A DNA stretch of 64,000 bases from Jiangella aurantiaca (GTDB lineage Bacteria; Actinomycetota; Actinomycetes; Jiangellales; Jiangellaceae). Below the pieces are notes generated by a model. It did no database searches, was not told where the DNA came from, and saw only the letters and a list, made by a program, of their open reading frames with translations. A program made the position numbers and the translations under genes. Below, piece after piece: positions 1-8,524 of the stretch; position 1 is the first letter of the stretch; the number at the start of each line of letters is the position of its first letter. The stretch covers positions 1 through 64,000 of the forward strand of contig NZ_SMLB01000014.1 of assembly GCF_004349105.1 (NCBI RefSeq), in the 5' to 3' direction.

Positions 1-26
1 GCCCCATGCACCCCCAGCCAACTCCC

Positions 27-102
27 AAGTTGATCTTGGAGTAACCGCGCAGTTGCGGTCCGATTTGTCGGATTGATACCCCGGTTACTCCAAGATCAAC
101 TT
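27..102. repeat. Long intergenic hairpin, GATC-tip family, copy A1
   Basis: A perfect 21-bp inverted repeat starts AAGTTGATCTTGGAG and ends CTCCAAGATCAACTT. Between the arms lies a second small hairpin (TCCGA-TTTG-TCGGA). It sits just past the menD stop codon and could end menD transcription, although no T-run follows. Copies at 24306 and 47782 share the outer 12 bp and the nested-hairpin design but have different middle stems, so this is a dispersed repeat and not merely a terminator. Confidence 0.85.
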
Positions 103-117
103 CGAGGGTGTGGTGGA

Positions 118-1809
118 TCAGCCGAGGGCGGCGGTCACCGCGGCGCGGATGCGGGCGTGCAGGTCGCGCAGGGCCGCCCGGGCGACCGGAACCTCGAGCA
201 CGCTGCGCCCCGTCACCGGCTCGGCCAGGGCCGCTCGCAGCGACGCGCCGTCCGTCACCCGGCGGTGCGCCACTCCGTACCCTGCGCACAACGACGCGAG
301 GTCGGCGCCGTGCGGGGTGCCGAAGACGCGTTCGAAGCGGTCGGCGTGGGCCGGGTCGCCGTGCTCGAGCAGCGCGAAGATGCCGCCCCCGTCGTCGTTG
401 ACGACGACGATCTGAAGGTCTGACCGGTCCTCCAGCGGGCCGATCAGCAGGCCGCCGGCGTCGTGGAGGAAGGTGAGGTCTCCGACCAGCGCACGAACCG
501 GCAAGCCGGTCCCCAGCGCCACGCCGGTCGCGGTCGACAGCGTGCCGTCGATGCCGGCCAGGCCGCGGTTGGCCAGCACCGGCCCACCGTCGGTGGCGGA
601 GAGCGGCGCCGCGGCGAGGTCGAGGTCGCGGATCGGGTTCGACGAGCCGGCCACGAGGGTCTCGCCCGGACGGCGCGCCGCCCAGACCAGCGCGGCCACC
701 GCCGGCCCGGAGAGCGGTCCGGCCGCGAGCACGCCGTCGACGGCGTCCTGGGCGGCCTTGGCGGCCCGCTGCCAGGACGCCAGCCACTCTCCGTCGCCGC
801 CCGGAGCCCCGGCCGGCACCGTCACGGCCGGCACCACGCGGGCGGCCCGGCGGCCGGGGTCGATCCAGTCGGGTGCGCCGCCGGCGACCACGACCACCTC
901 GGCCGACTCGCCGGCCAGCAGGGCGCTGACCGGCCGCGACAGCGTCGCATGCCCGAAGACGACGACCCGCTCGACGCGGCCGCCGAGTTCGGGCCGCTCG
1001 AGCAGCAATCGGTAGGGGCCGACGGCGTTGGGTCCGGACCGGGCGCCCGACGACGGCTCGGCGAGCAGCGGGAGGCCGGCCGCCTCGGCGTACGTCCGCG
1101 CGGCCGGCCCGGCGGCGTCACCGGCGACCGCGACCGTCCGCGGCCCCTCGTCCAGCGTCACCGGCTCCCCCGCCGGCGCGGCGCCCGCGCCAGCCGCGAC
1201 GGCCGTGACGTCCGTGACATCCACCGCCCCGGCCCGCGACACCGGCCAGGCCGCGTCGTCGTCGGGGACCAGCGGCTCGCGGAAGGCGAGGTCGAGATGA
1301 ACCGGGCCGGCGAAGCCCGATCGGGTCCCCACCGCGGCCGCGACCGCGCGGGCCAGCAGGGCGCGCAGGTCCGCATCCTCCCCCGGCCGCCCGTACGGGG
1401 CGGGCACGTCGGCGAAGAACCGGACGGCGGACCCGAACAGCCGCACCTGGTCGGTGGTCTGGTTGGCGCCGGTGCCGCGGACCTCATGCGGCCGGTCGGC
1501 GGTGAGCAGCAGCAACGGAACCCCGGAGTGCGACGCCTCCAGCACGGCGGGATAGAGGTTCGCCGCCGCCGTCCCGGACGTCGTCACCACGGCGACCGGC
1601 CCGGCCACCCGGGCCAGCCCGAGCGCGGTGAAGGCGGCGACCCGCTCGTCGATGCGCACGTGCAGCCGAAGGTCGCCGCGCGCGGCCGCCGTCGCCAGCG
1701 CATGGGCCAGCGGCGCGGACCGCGAGCCGGGCGCCAGCACGACGTGCCGGACGCCGTACCGGACCAGCTCGGTGACCAGCGTGCGGGCCGCCGACGTCGA
1801 GGGGTTCAC
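118..1809 (-). CDS. menD: 2-succinyl-5-enolpyruvyl-6-hydroxy-3-cyclohexene-1-carboxylate synthase
   Basis: Thiamine diphosphate-dependent cytosolic enzyme that joins isochorismate and 2-oxoglutarate (SEPHCHC synthase) in menaquinone synthesis. The 563-residue product has the N-terminal signature LAPGSRSAPLA, the cofactor-activating glutamate in VRIDERVAAFTALG, and the C-terminal ThDP/metal region GDLTFLHDAGG followed by NDDGGGIF. The GTG at 1809 was chosen because the protein then begins NPSTSAARTLVTEL, as in the family. The longer reading frame upstream is the CGNR gene in another frame. The start overlaps the CGNR stop by 4 bp (GTGA), so the two are probably co-transcribed. menB, menE and menA lie 3.5-6.6 kb away on the other strand, so the pathway genes are split. 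Confidence 0.93.
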   Translation of the reverse strand: MNPSTSAARTLVTELVRYGVRHVVLAPGSRSAPLAHALATAAARGDLRLHVRIDERVAAFTALGLARVAGPVAVVTTSGTAAANLYPAVLEASHSGVPLLLLTADRPHEVRGTGANQTTDQVRLFGSAVRFFADVPAPYGRPGEDADLRALLARAVAAAVGTRSGFAGPVHLDLAFREPLVPDDDAAWPVSRAGAVDVTDVTAVAAGAGAAPAGEPVTLDEGPRTVAVAGDAAGPAARTYAEAAGLPLLAEPSSGARSGPNAVGPYRLLLERPELGGRVERVVVFGHATLSRPVSALLAGESAEVVVVAGGAPDWIDPGRRAARVVPAVTVPAGAPGGDGEWLASWQRAAKAAQDAVDGVLAAGPLSGPAVAALVWAARRPGETLVAGSSNPIRDLDLAAAPLSATDGGPVLANRGLAGIDGTLSTATGVALGTGLPVRALVGDLTFLHDAGGLLIGPLEDRSDLQIVVVNDDGGGIFALLEHGDPAHADRFERVFGTPHGADLASLCAGYGVAHRRVTDGASLRAALAEPVTGRSVLEVPVARAALRDLHARIRAAVTAALG

Positions 1810-2375
1810 GTGGTCGATTCTGCCCTGCGGTCGCGCCACGCCCGCTGCTTGGCCCGGTTGCCGCAGACCTGCATCGAGCACCACTTGCCCGACCGTGCCC
1901 GCGACGCGTCGTAGAACGCCCACCGGCAGGTGTCGTTGACGCACACCTTGAGCCGCGACCACGTCCGGTCCGCCATCGCGTCGCCGACCAGTGCCAGCAG
2001 CCCGCCGATCGCGCCGTCGACGCCGCCGGCCGACGGACGGGGCCGCCAGCCGTCGCGGGCGGTGAGGGTCGCGGTCAGCCGGGCGCGCGCGGCGGCGGCG
2101 TTGAGGACGGCGACGGCGCCGGACGGGATCGGGTCGCCGCCGTGGTTGGCGGCCAGTGCCTCCCGCAGCGCCTCGCGGACGGCGACCGCGTGGGCGAGAT
2201 CATCCGGCGCGGCCGGGGCGTCGCCGGGCAGCAGCGACGCCGACCGCAGCCAGCCGGCGAGGTCGCCCGGGGTCGCCAGCGCGTCCGTGCCCGCGTCGAT
2301 GTCGAGCGTGTTGACGAAGCGCCGGACCGTTTCGAGCCGGCCGGGCGCCGGCGTGCTGGCTCCGGTGACGGACAT
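1806..2375 (-). CDS. CGNR zinc-finger protein with ABATE domain, putative regulator
   Basis: A 189-residue protein with the usual layout of this family. An N-terminal ABATE-type region (about residues 10-130) is followed by a C-terminal CGNR zinc finger, with cysteines in CVNDTCRWAFYD and then WCSMQVCGNRAKQRAWR. Members are thought to be stress-linked transcription regulators, but their ligands are mostly unknown. It is transcribed divergently from an MFS exporter, with only 56 bp between the start codons. That gap holds a GGTTAT-TTC-ATAACC palindrome and further ATAACC/GGTTA motifs, so I infer it controls the exporter and itself. A TATGCT box lies 6 bp before the ATG, suggesting a leaderless mRNA. 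menD follows with a 4-bp overlap. Confidence 0.8.
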   Translation of the reverse strand: MSVTGASTPAPGRLETVRRFVNTLDIDAGTDALATPGDLAGWLRSASLLPGDAPAAPDDLAHAVAVREALREALAANHGGDPIPSGAVAVLNAAAARARLTATLTARDGWRPRPSAGGVDGAIGGLLALVGDAMADRTWSRLKVCVNDTCRWAFYDASRARSGKWCSMQVCGNRAKQRAWRDRRAESTT

Positions 2376-2407
2376 GTTCTGAGCATAACCCTCTTGCGGT
2401 TTTCATC

Positions 2408-2422
2408 GGTTATTTCATAACC
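2408..2422. promoter_or_regulatory. Palindromic operator GGTTAT-TTC-ATAACC
   Basis: A perfect 6-bp inverted repeat with a 3-bp spacer lies between the divergent CGNR regulator and MFS exporter genes. Its right arm overlaps TAACCT (2418-2423), which sits 8 bp before the exporter ATG at the position expected of a -10 box. Another ATAACC lies at 2385-2390, within the regulator promoter. A protein bound here would block exporter transcription; the CGNR protein is the natural candidate. Confidence 0.6.
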
Positions 2423-2431
2423 TCTGAATCT

Positions 2432-3700
2432 ATGACATCGGTTACGGCGAGTACTCGCGCCTGGGACAGCCGTGACTTCCGCCGGCTCTGGACCGGGTCG
2501 GCGGTGTCGATATTCGGATCCGAGGTCGCCGAGCTGGCGGTACCGCTGCTGGCCATCGGTGTGCTGGCCGCCACGCCGGGCGAGCTGGGCACGCTGCGCA
2601 CGGCGCAGTTCCTCCCGTTCCTGCTGGCCACGCTGCCGCTGGGGATGCTGGTCGACCGGCGGCGCCGGCTGCCGCTCATGGTCGGCGCCGACCTCGGGAG
2701 GTTCGCGCTGATCCTGGTGATCCCGATCACCGTCTGGGCCGGGGTCGCCGGGATCGAGCTGCTCTACGGCGTGATGTTCCTGGCCGGTGTGTTGACGGTG
2801 CTGTACCAGGTCGCCGACTTCGCGTTCGTGCCGGAGGTCGTGACGCCGCACCAGCTGGTCGACGCGAACGGGAAGCTGGCGGCGGCGCAGTCGGCGAACG
2901 AGATCGGCGCCCGCGGCTTCGGAGGGCTGCTCGTGCAGGCGGCCTCGGCGCCGGTCGCGATGCTCGTCAACGCGCTGACCTACCTGGTGTCGGCGCTCAG
3001 CCTGCGCGGCATCGCCGTCGTGGAGACGCCGCGGCCCGCGGCATCCGCCCGTCCGTCGTGGGCCGAGGTGACCGCCGGGCTGCGCGAGGCGCTGCACAAC
3101 CGGTTCGTCCGAGCGCTGCTCGGCGAGGCGACGACGTTCAACCTGTTCAACGAGGTCTTCATCCTCGGACTGATGCTGTTCACGGTGCGCGAGGTCGGGT
3201 TGAACCCGGTGCAGATCGGCGTCGTGTTCACCGCCGGCGGGATCGGCTCGTTCCTCGGCGCGTGGTTCGGCTCGCGGATGACCGGACGGTTCGGCTACGG
3301 GCGGGTGCTGCTGATCACGCTGATCCTCGGCAACACCGCGCCGGTGCTGGTCGCGCTGACGGGCACGGACGTCGTCGGAACGCTGGTACTGCTGTGCACG
3401 GTGTTCGTGGTGATGGGCGTCGGCATCGGCATCGCCAACGTGCACGCGGTGACGCTGCGTCAGGCGGCGTTGCCGGAGGACCTGCGCGGCCGGGTGAACG
3501 CGGCGTACCGGCTGATCTCGTGGGGCGCGATCCCGGTGGGCGCATCGCTCGGCGGGGTGCTGGCCGGGGCGGCCGACGCGCGGACGGCGATGGTGGCCGG
3601 CGCCTGCGGCATGGTGCTGGCGACGCTGTGGGTGGCGTTCTCGCCGGTGCGCCGGCTGACGTCGATCGACGAGGCGGCCCGGTTGTCGCGGACGGGCTGA
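2432..3700 (+). CDS. Major facilitator superfamily transporter (EntS/MFS_3-like)
   Basis: A 422-residue polytopic membrane protein with the MFS pattern of two hydrophobic halves. The loop after the second helix carries the conserved basic motif LVDRRRRLPL. It resembles multidrug or siderophore exporters of the EntS/MFS_3 group; the substrate is not visible. The ATG has no Shine-Dalgarno sequence but follows a -10-like TAACCT by 8 bp, so translation is probably leaderless. It is divergent from the CGNR regulator, which probably controls it through the intervening palindrome. Confidence 0.85.
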   Translation: MTSVTASTRAWDSRDFRRLWTGSAVSIFGSEVAELAVPLLAIGVLAATPGELGTLRTAQFLPFLLATLPLGMLVDRRRRLPLMVGADLGRFALILVIPITVWAGVAGIELLYGVMFLAGVLTVLYQVADFAFVPEVVTPHQLVDANGKLAAAQSANEIGARGFGGLLVQAASAPVAMLVNALTYLVSALSLRGIAVVETPRPAASARPSWAEVTAGLREALHNRFVRALLGEATTFNLFNEVFILGLMLFTVREVGLNPVQIGVVFTAGGIGSFLGAWFGSRMTGRFGYGRVLLITLILGNTAPVLVALTGTDVVGTLVLLCTVFVVMGVGIGIANVHAVTLRQAALPEDLRGRVNAAYRLISWGAIPVGASLGGVLAGAADARTAMVAGACGMVLATLWVAFSPVRRLTSIDEAARLSRTG

Positions 3701-3725
3701 CCGTGGCGCGCCCGGACGCTGGGTC

Positions 3726-3764
3726 TCATCGGGACTGACGTCAGACCTCGCGGTCGGCAACCAC
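3726..3764. repeat. Dispersed ~40-bp repeat (TGACGTCA / GACC-N4-GGTC type)
   Basis: The copy contains the palindrome TGACGTCA followed by GACCTCGCGGTC and CGGCAACCAC. It lies downstream of the MFS gene and abuts the stop codon of the following minus-strand gene. Very similar sequences lie at 40762-40846 (two copies) and 51783-51823. A shorter related sequence is at 18461 and 52018. Confidence 0.75.
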
Positions 3765-3766
3765 GG

Positions 3767-4918
3767 TCACGTCTGCGGCTGGCCCTCCGGGGGCGCCTCG
3801 CCCTCGACCTTGCGCAGCCAGGTGAAGCCGGTGTTGCTGCCCTGGCAGGTCTGCAGGACGATGTCGCACTCGTCGCCGCAGGTCCAGTTCGACGCGGAGC
3901 CCAGCGCGGAGCCGCGGCCCTGCGCGATGACGCGGTCGACGACCTCGTACAGGCCGGTGAACTCGCCCTCGAGCTGGACGAACGTGCCGTGCGGGATGGA
4001 GTTCCACCACGAGTTGCCGAGGTAGTCGTGCGCGACGACGAACGTGCCGGACTCCACTGGCGTGTAGTGGCAGCCGACGCCGTTGCCGAGGTTGTCGATG
4101 TCGACGTCGTCATCGCAGGTCTCGACCGGGATCGTGCGGACGTCGTCGCCGAGCGCGATGGCCTCTTCGCTGACGACGGCGCTGAACCGGCTGCCGCCGG
4201 CATAGCTGAACCGGAACCGCGTGGTGTGCTCGGCGGTGGCCTGCGCGGTCGCCGTGCCTTCGGCCGTCGTCGTGATGGCGGACACCGGCGCCCACTCCTC
4301 GCCGTCGGCCGCCTGCTCCAGCCCGATCTCGCCGACGATCGGGACACCGCCCTCGGTGGTCCACGCGGCGGTGACGCTCACACCGTCGTCGGACTTCTCC
4401 GCGGTGGCGGTGACGCGCGACACCAGCGGCGAGCCTGCCGTGATGACGACCTCGTGCGACGCGACCGCCTCGACCTCGGGGCCGCCGCCGTACGCGAGCC
4501 GGTAGATGCCCGACGTCTGCACCTGCACCTCGACCTCGCCGGTGCCGTTCTCGACCGGGACCGTGGTGACGGTCGCCCAGGAGTTGCCCTCGATGCGCTG
4601 CAGGTCGACCTCGCCGCTGACGGCCTCGCCGGACGGGGTGATCCAGCTGGCACCGAACGTGACGGTGCTACCCGGCCGCGCCTCCGTCGGGGCAGTCAGG
4701 ACCAGCGGGAGCTCGTCGGGCGCGGCCGGCGGCTCCGCGGCGATGGCGCCGGCCACCTGCTCGGGCGCCGGCGAGGCGGCCGCCTGGACGATGGTCGCGT
4801 CGGAACCGCCGTCGTCGCTCGCGGTCGTGTCGTCGCCGTTCGTGGCTCCGAGGATGGCGAACACCGCCGCCACGAGGAGGGCCAGGACACCGGCAACGGC
4901 CGTCACGCGGTACTTCAT
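3767..4918 (-). CDS. Membrane-anchored Ig-like protein with C-terminal sortase-like domain
   Basis: A 383-residue exported protein. One N-terminal hydrophobic helix (about residues 5-25) is followed by an acidic Ser/Asp linker, then two or three beta-rich Ig-like segments to about residue 265. The last 115 residues are distinct. His297 (in VVAHDYLG), Cys358 (in VLQTC) and Arg369 (in TWLRK) are spaced 61 and 11 residues apart. In Staphylococcus aureus SrtA the catalytic His120, Cys184 and Arg197 are 64 and 13 apart, and LQTC fits the sortase TLxTC motif. I infer a divergent sortase or sortase-like fold displayed on a stalk; the family is not certain. The start is 4918 (MKYRV) or the in-frame ATG at 4933. 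A dispersed repeat abuts the stop codon. Confidence 0.7.
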   Translation of the reverse strand: MKYRVTAVAGVLALLVAAVFAILGATNGDDTTASDDGGSDATIVQAAASPAPEQVAGAIAAEPPAAPDELPLVLTAPTEARPGSTVTFGASWITPSGEAVSGEVDLQRIEGNSWATVTTVPVENGTGEVEVQVQTSGIYRLAYGGGPEVEAVASHEVVITAGSPLVSRVTATAEKSDDGVSVTAAWTTEGGVPIVGEIGLEQAADGEEWAPVSAITTTAEGTATAQATAEHTTRFRFSYAGGSRFSAVVSEEAIALGDDVRTIPVETCDDDVDIDNLGNGVGCHYTPVESGTFVVAHDYLGNSWWNSIPHGTFVQLEGEFTGLYEVVDRVIAQGRGSALGSASNWTCGDECDIVLQTCQGSNTGFTWLRKVEGEAPPEGQPQT

Positions 4919-5013
4919 GCCCCTATTTTCCATGATCACCGACGCATGTCGGCCCCGGCCCGGTGCACCCACACCATTGGGACGATGGAATCGACCGGTT
5001 CGTTCCCCCGATT

Positions 5014-5343
5014 TCAGGGGATGACGAGCGATTCCGTGGCGATGGTCGCGCCGTCCGGACCGGTGATGGCGTTGGAGACCGGCTCGGCGCCCTCAGGGAG
5101 GGCGGCGCCCGTCCGGCTGAGCTCGTCCGCGAACGGCACCCTGTCGAGCAGCACGCTCGCCCCCGGGCTGCGGGTCGCGGGCGGCGGGACGTTGGTCTTC
5201 TCGTTCGTGCCCGCCACGTCGGTGGTCGGTGTGGGCGTCGCAGCGACCGCTTCGGGCTCGGTGTCGCCGCCGGAGCAGGCGGCCACCGTCAGCACAGGTC
5301 GGCATCCGAGCGGCACCCTATGCGAGCACCCGGACGGATGCAC
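5014..5343 (-). pseudogene. Probable lipoprotein remnant lacking a normal signal peptide
   Basis: The frame encodes a lipobox (LTVAAC followed by SGGDTEPE), a Thr/Pro-rich linker and about 70 further residues ending at a clear stop. No reading frame upstream of the lipobox gives the hydrophobic stretch a lipoprotein needs. In frame, the 16 residues before it are polar, and a GTG lies only six codons before the cysteine. I infer that the 5' end was lost, perhaps when the upstream menB promoter region was rearranged. It could instead be a short expressed protein. No function is assignable. Confidence 0.4.
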
Positions 5344-5360
5344 CGGCTAGCGTGACCGGC

Positions 5361-6272
5361 GTGACGACCGTACCGTTCGATCCGTCCCGCTGGCGCCCGG
5401 TCGAGGGCTTCGAGTTCAGCGACATCACGTACCACCGGCACGTCGCGGACGCGCACGACCGCGGCACTGTGCGGGTCGCGTTCGACCGGCCCGAGGTGCG
5501 CAACGCGTTCCGGCCGCACACCGTCGACGAGCTGTACCGGGCGCTCGACCACGCGCGCATGACGCCCGACGTCGGGTGCGTGCTGCTGACCGGGAACGGG
5601 CCGTCGCCGAAGGACGGCGGCTGGGCGTTCTGCTCCGGCGGCGACCAGCGGATCCGCGGCCGCTCCGGCTATCAGTACGCCAGCGGCGAGACCGCCGAGA
5701 CCGTCGACGCCGCGCGGGCGGGGCGGCTGCACATCCTCGAGGTGCAGCGGCTGATCCGGTTCATGCCGAAGGTCGTCATCGCGGTGGTCCCCGGCTGGGC
5801 GGCCGGCGGCGGGCACAGCCTGCACGTCGTCTGCGACCTCACCCTGGCCAGCGAGGAGCACGCCCGGTTCAAGCAGACCGACGCCGACGTCGGCTCGTTC
5901 GACGGCGGCTACGGGTCGGCGTACCTGGCCCGGCAGGTCGGCCAGAAGTTCGCCCGCGAGATCTTCTTCCTCGGCGACGAGTACTCGGCGGCCGACGGGC
6001 ATCGCATGGGCATGGTCAACGCGGTCGTCCCACATGCCGACCTGGAGAACGTCGCGCTCGAGTGGGCCGCCAAGATCAACGGCAAGAGCCCGACGGCGCA
6101 GCGGATGCTCAAGTTCGCCTTCAACGCCATCGACGACGGCATGGTCGGCCAGCAGGTCTTCGCCGGCGAGGCGACGCGGCTCGCCTACATGACCGACGAG
6201 GCGGTCGAGGGCCGCGACGCGTTCCTGGAGAAGCGGCCGCCGGACTGGTCGCGCTTCCCCTGGTACTACTGA
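5361..6272 (+). CDS. menB: 1,4-dihydroxy-2-naphthoyl-CoA synthase
   Basis: Crotonase-fold enzyme that cyclises o-succinylbenzoyl-CoA to 1,4-dihydroxy-2-naphthoyl-CoA in menaquinone synthesis. The 303-residue product carries FCSGGDQRIRGR, the oxyanion-hole region GWAAGGGHSLHVVCDL, and the MenB-typical TDADVGSFDGGYGS. It ends RFPWYY, as is usual for MenB. The GTG at 5361 was chosen because a TAGCGT -10-like box ends 7 bp before it and there is no ribosome-binding site, which is the leaderless arrangement seen repeatedly in this window. An in-frame GTG at 5352 is the alternative. It is followed 45 bp later by menE on the same strand. Confidence 0.94.
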   Translation: MTTVPFDPSRWRPVEGFEFSDITYHRHVADAHDRGTVRVAFDRPEVRNAFRPHTVDELYRALDHARMTPDVGCVLLTGNGPSPKDGGWAFCSGGDQRIRGRSGYQYASGETAETVDAARAGRLHILEVQRLIRFMPKVVIAVVPGWAAGGGHSLHVVCDLTLASEEHARFKQTDADVGSFDGGYGSAYLARQVGQKFAREIFFLGDEYSAADGHRMGMVNAVVPHADLENVALEWAAKINGKSPTAQRMLKFAFNAIDDGMVGQQVFAGEATRLAYMTDEAVEGRDAFLEKRPPDWSRFPWYY

Positions 6273-6317
6273 GCCGTCGCCCGGCAGGCGCTGACCGGCA
6301 TCTAGGGTGGTGGGGCG

Positions 6318-7526
6318 ATGCAGACGCACACCCAGCCGCCCGGCCCGTCCAGCCGCCGCACCCTGACCACGGTCGAGGTGCCGCTGCGGCCCGCCGTCGT
6401 GCCGCGGCTGCTGCCCGCCGTCGCGGCGGCGCTGGCCGGCGGGGACGCGCTGCTGCCGCTCCCGTCGTCGCCGGCGGCGATGCGCGACGAGCTGATCGGG
6501 GAGTTCGCGCCGCGCCGGCCACTGGAGGACGACGTCGCGTTCATCGTGCCGACGTCGGGGTCGACGGGGCGGCCGAAGGGCGCGCTGCTGAGCGCCGCCG
6601 CCGTCCGGGCCTCCGCCGAGGCGACGCTGGAGCGCCTCGGCGGGCCGGGCCGCTGGCTGCTCGCGCTGCCGGCCACCCACATCGCCGGGCTGATGGTGCT
6701 GGCCAGGTCGGTGATCGCGGGGAGAGAACCGGTCGCGGTCGACCTCAGCGGCGGGTTCGACCCGGAGCTGTTCGCGGCCGCCAGCGTGCAGGTCTTCGCC
6801 GGCGGCGGACGCCGCTACACCGCGCTCGTCCCGCGGCAGCTCCGCACGCTGCTCGACGCCGGCGGCGCACCGCTCTCGGCCCTGACCGGGTACGACGCCG
6901 TGCTCGTCGGCGGCGCCGCGACCGACGGCGCGCTGCTCGACCGCGCGCGCAAGGCCGGCGTCGAGGTCGTCACCACCTACGGGATGACGGAGACCTGCGG
7001 CGGCTGCGTGTACGACGGCGTCCCGCTGGACGGTGCGCGGGTCGAGCTGGCCGCCGACGGACGGATCCGGCTGGCCGGTCCGATGCTGGCGTCGGGCTAC
7101 CGCCTCCGCCCGGACCTCGCGCCGGCGTTCGACGGCGGCTGGTTCACCACGTCCGATCTCGGCTCGCTGGACGACGACGGCCGGTTGACGGTGCTCGGCC
7201 GGGCCGACGACGTCGCGGTGTCCGGCGGCGAGAACGTCCCGCTGACCGCCGTCGATCTCGCCGTCGCCTCGCATCCGGACGTCGCCGAGGCGCTCAGCGT
7301 CGCCGTTCCCGACGCCGAGTGGGGCGAGCGGATCGTCGTCGCTGTCGTGCCCGCCGACGCCGCGCGGCCGCCGTCGCTGGACTCCGTCCGCGCCCACATC
7401 CGCGTGCGGCACCCCGTCGCCTACGCCCCCAAGGAGCTGCACGTGCTCGATGCGCTGCCCACCCTGCCGGGTGGGAAGACCGACCGCCGCGCCCTGGCGG
7501 CCCGGCTGGGACTGGAGGACGCCTGA
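6318..7526 (+). CDS. menE: o-Succinylbenzoate-CoA ligase
   Basis: ANL-superfamily acyl-CoA synthetase that makes the MenB substrate OSB-CoA from o-succinylbenzoate, ATP and CoA. The 402-residue protein has the P-loop-like PTSGSTGRPKGALL, the A5 motif YGMTETCGG, a DLGSLDDDGRLTVLGRADD hinge, and the C-terminal catalytic lysine in GGKTDRRAL. The length is typical of the compact actinobacterial form. The stop codon overlaps the menA start by 1 bp (TGATG), implying translational coupling. Context (menB before, menA after) makes MenE the firm choice among related ligases. Confidence 0.92.
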   Translation: MQTHTQPPGPSSRRTLTTVEVPLRPAVVPRLLPAVAAALAGGDALLPLPSSPAAMRDELIGEFAPRRPLEDDVAFIVPTSGSTGRPKGALLSAAAVRASAEATLERLGGPGRWLLALPATHIAGLMVLARSVIAGREPVAVDLSGGFDPELFAAASVQVFAGGGRRYTALVPRQLRTLLDAGGAPLSALTGYDAVLVGGAATDGALLDRARKAGVEVVTTYGMTETCGGCVYDGVPLDGARVELAADGRIRLAGPMLASGYRLRPDLAPAFDGGWFTTSDLGSLDDDGRLTVLGRADDVAVSGGENVPLTAVDLAVASHPDVAEALSVAVPDAEWGERIVVAVVPADAARPPSLDSVRAHIRVRHPVAYAPKELHVLDALPTLPGGKTDRRALAARLGLEDA

Positions 7527-8401
7527 TGGCGACGCTCGGGCAGTGGGTCGAGGGCGCCCGGCCGCGGACCCTGCCGGCCGCCGTCGCGCCGGTGCTGGTG
7601 GGCACCGGAGCCGCGGCGGCCGCCGACGCCGAGCACCTGGGCAAGGCGGCGCTGGCGCTGCTGGTCGCGCTCGCGCTGCAGATCGGCGTGAACTACGCGA
7701 ACGACTACTCCGACGGCATCCGGGGTACCGACGAGAACCGGGTCGGCCCGTTCCGGCTGGTCGGGTCCGGCGCGGCTCGGCCGGCGGCGGTCAAGGCGGC
7801 CGCGCTGTGGAGCTTCGGGGCAGCCGGGGTGTCCGGGGCGGCGCTGGTGGCGTGGTCGGGGCACTGGTGGCTGTTCGCCGTCGGCGCGCTGGCCATCGCG
7901 GCGGCCTGGTACTACACCGGCGGCCGCAACCCGTACGGCTACCGCGGGCTCGGCGAGATCTCGGTGTTCGTGTTCTTCGGGCTGGTGGCCGTCGCCGGGA
8001 CGACGTACGTGCAGGCCGATCGGCTGACGGGGACATCAATGGTGTCGGCGGTGGCGATCGGCTGCCTGGCGTGTGCGCTGCTGCTGGTCAACAACATCCG
8101 CGACATCGGCACCGACGCGGTGAGCGGCAAGCGGACGCTGGCAGTGACGCTCGGCGAGCAGCGCAGCCGGATGCTCTACGTGCTGCTGATGACGGCGCCG
8201 TTCCTCATCGTCGCGGCGCTGGCCGTCACGGGCCGGCCGTGGGGCGCCCTCACGCTGCTGTGCGCCCCACTGGCCGTGGTGACCGCGCTGCCGGTGGTCC
8301 GGCGCGCGACCGGCCGAGACCTCATCCCGGTGCTGAAGCGGACGGGGATGACCGAGCTGGTCTTCGCGGTGCTGCTGACCGTCGGCCTGGCGGTGGGCTG
8401 A
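7526..8401 (+). CDS. menA: 1,4-dihydroxy-2-naphthoate polyprenyltransferase
   Basis: UbiA-family integral membrane prenyltransferase that attaches the isoprenoid tail to dihydroxynaphthoate, giving demethylmenaquinone. The 291-residue protein is largely hydrophobic, with about eight or nine helices. It carries the first Asp-rich motif NYANDYSDGIRGTD and the second motif NNIRDIGTDAVSGKRT. It is the last gene of the menB-menE-menA run. The methyltransferase MenG and the early enzymes MenF, MenC and MenH are not in this window. Confidence 0.94.
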   Translation: MATLGQWVEGARPRTLPAAVAPVLVGTGAAAAADAEHLGKAALALLVALALQIGVNYANDYSDGIRGTDENRVGPFRLVGSGAARPAAVKAAALWSFGAAGVSGAALVAWSGHWWLFAVGALAIAAAWYYTGGRNPYGYRGLGEISVFVFFGLVAVAGTTYVQADRLTGTSMVSAVAIGCLACALLLVNNIRDIGTDAVSGKRTLAVTLGEQRSRMLYVLLMTAPFLIVAALAVTGRPWGALTLLCAPLAVVTALPVVRRATGRDLIPVLKRTGMTELVFAVLLTVGLAVG

Positions 8402-8524
8402 GGGGTTCGCCCACGCGCCGGGCCGGGGTCGGGAACCGGCTGGCGGCCGGCTCTTCGTCTGGCGGGACCGCTGGCTGCGGCGATCCGCGGGTCGGTCGAC
8501 GGAGATGTGGCTCCCGCCCGCACC

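Noticed and set aside
2075-3760. 561-codon minus-strand frame opposite the MFS gene
   Set aside because: Gln/Arg/His-rich antisense composition; the plus-strand MFS and minus-strand CGNR genes explain the DNA.
5289-7442. 717-codon open frame on the minus strand opposite menB and menE
   Set aside because: It is rich in Arg, Gly, Ala, Val and His with no domain pattern, and lies antisense to two well-supported genes. Long antisense frames are expected at this GC content.
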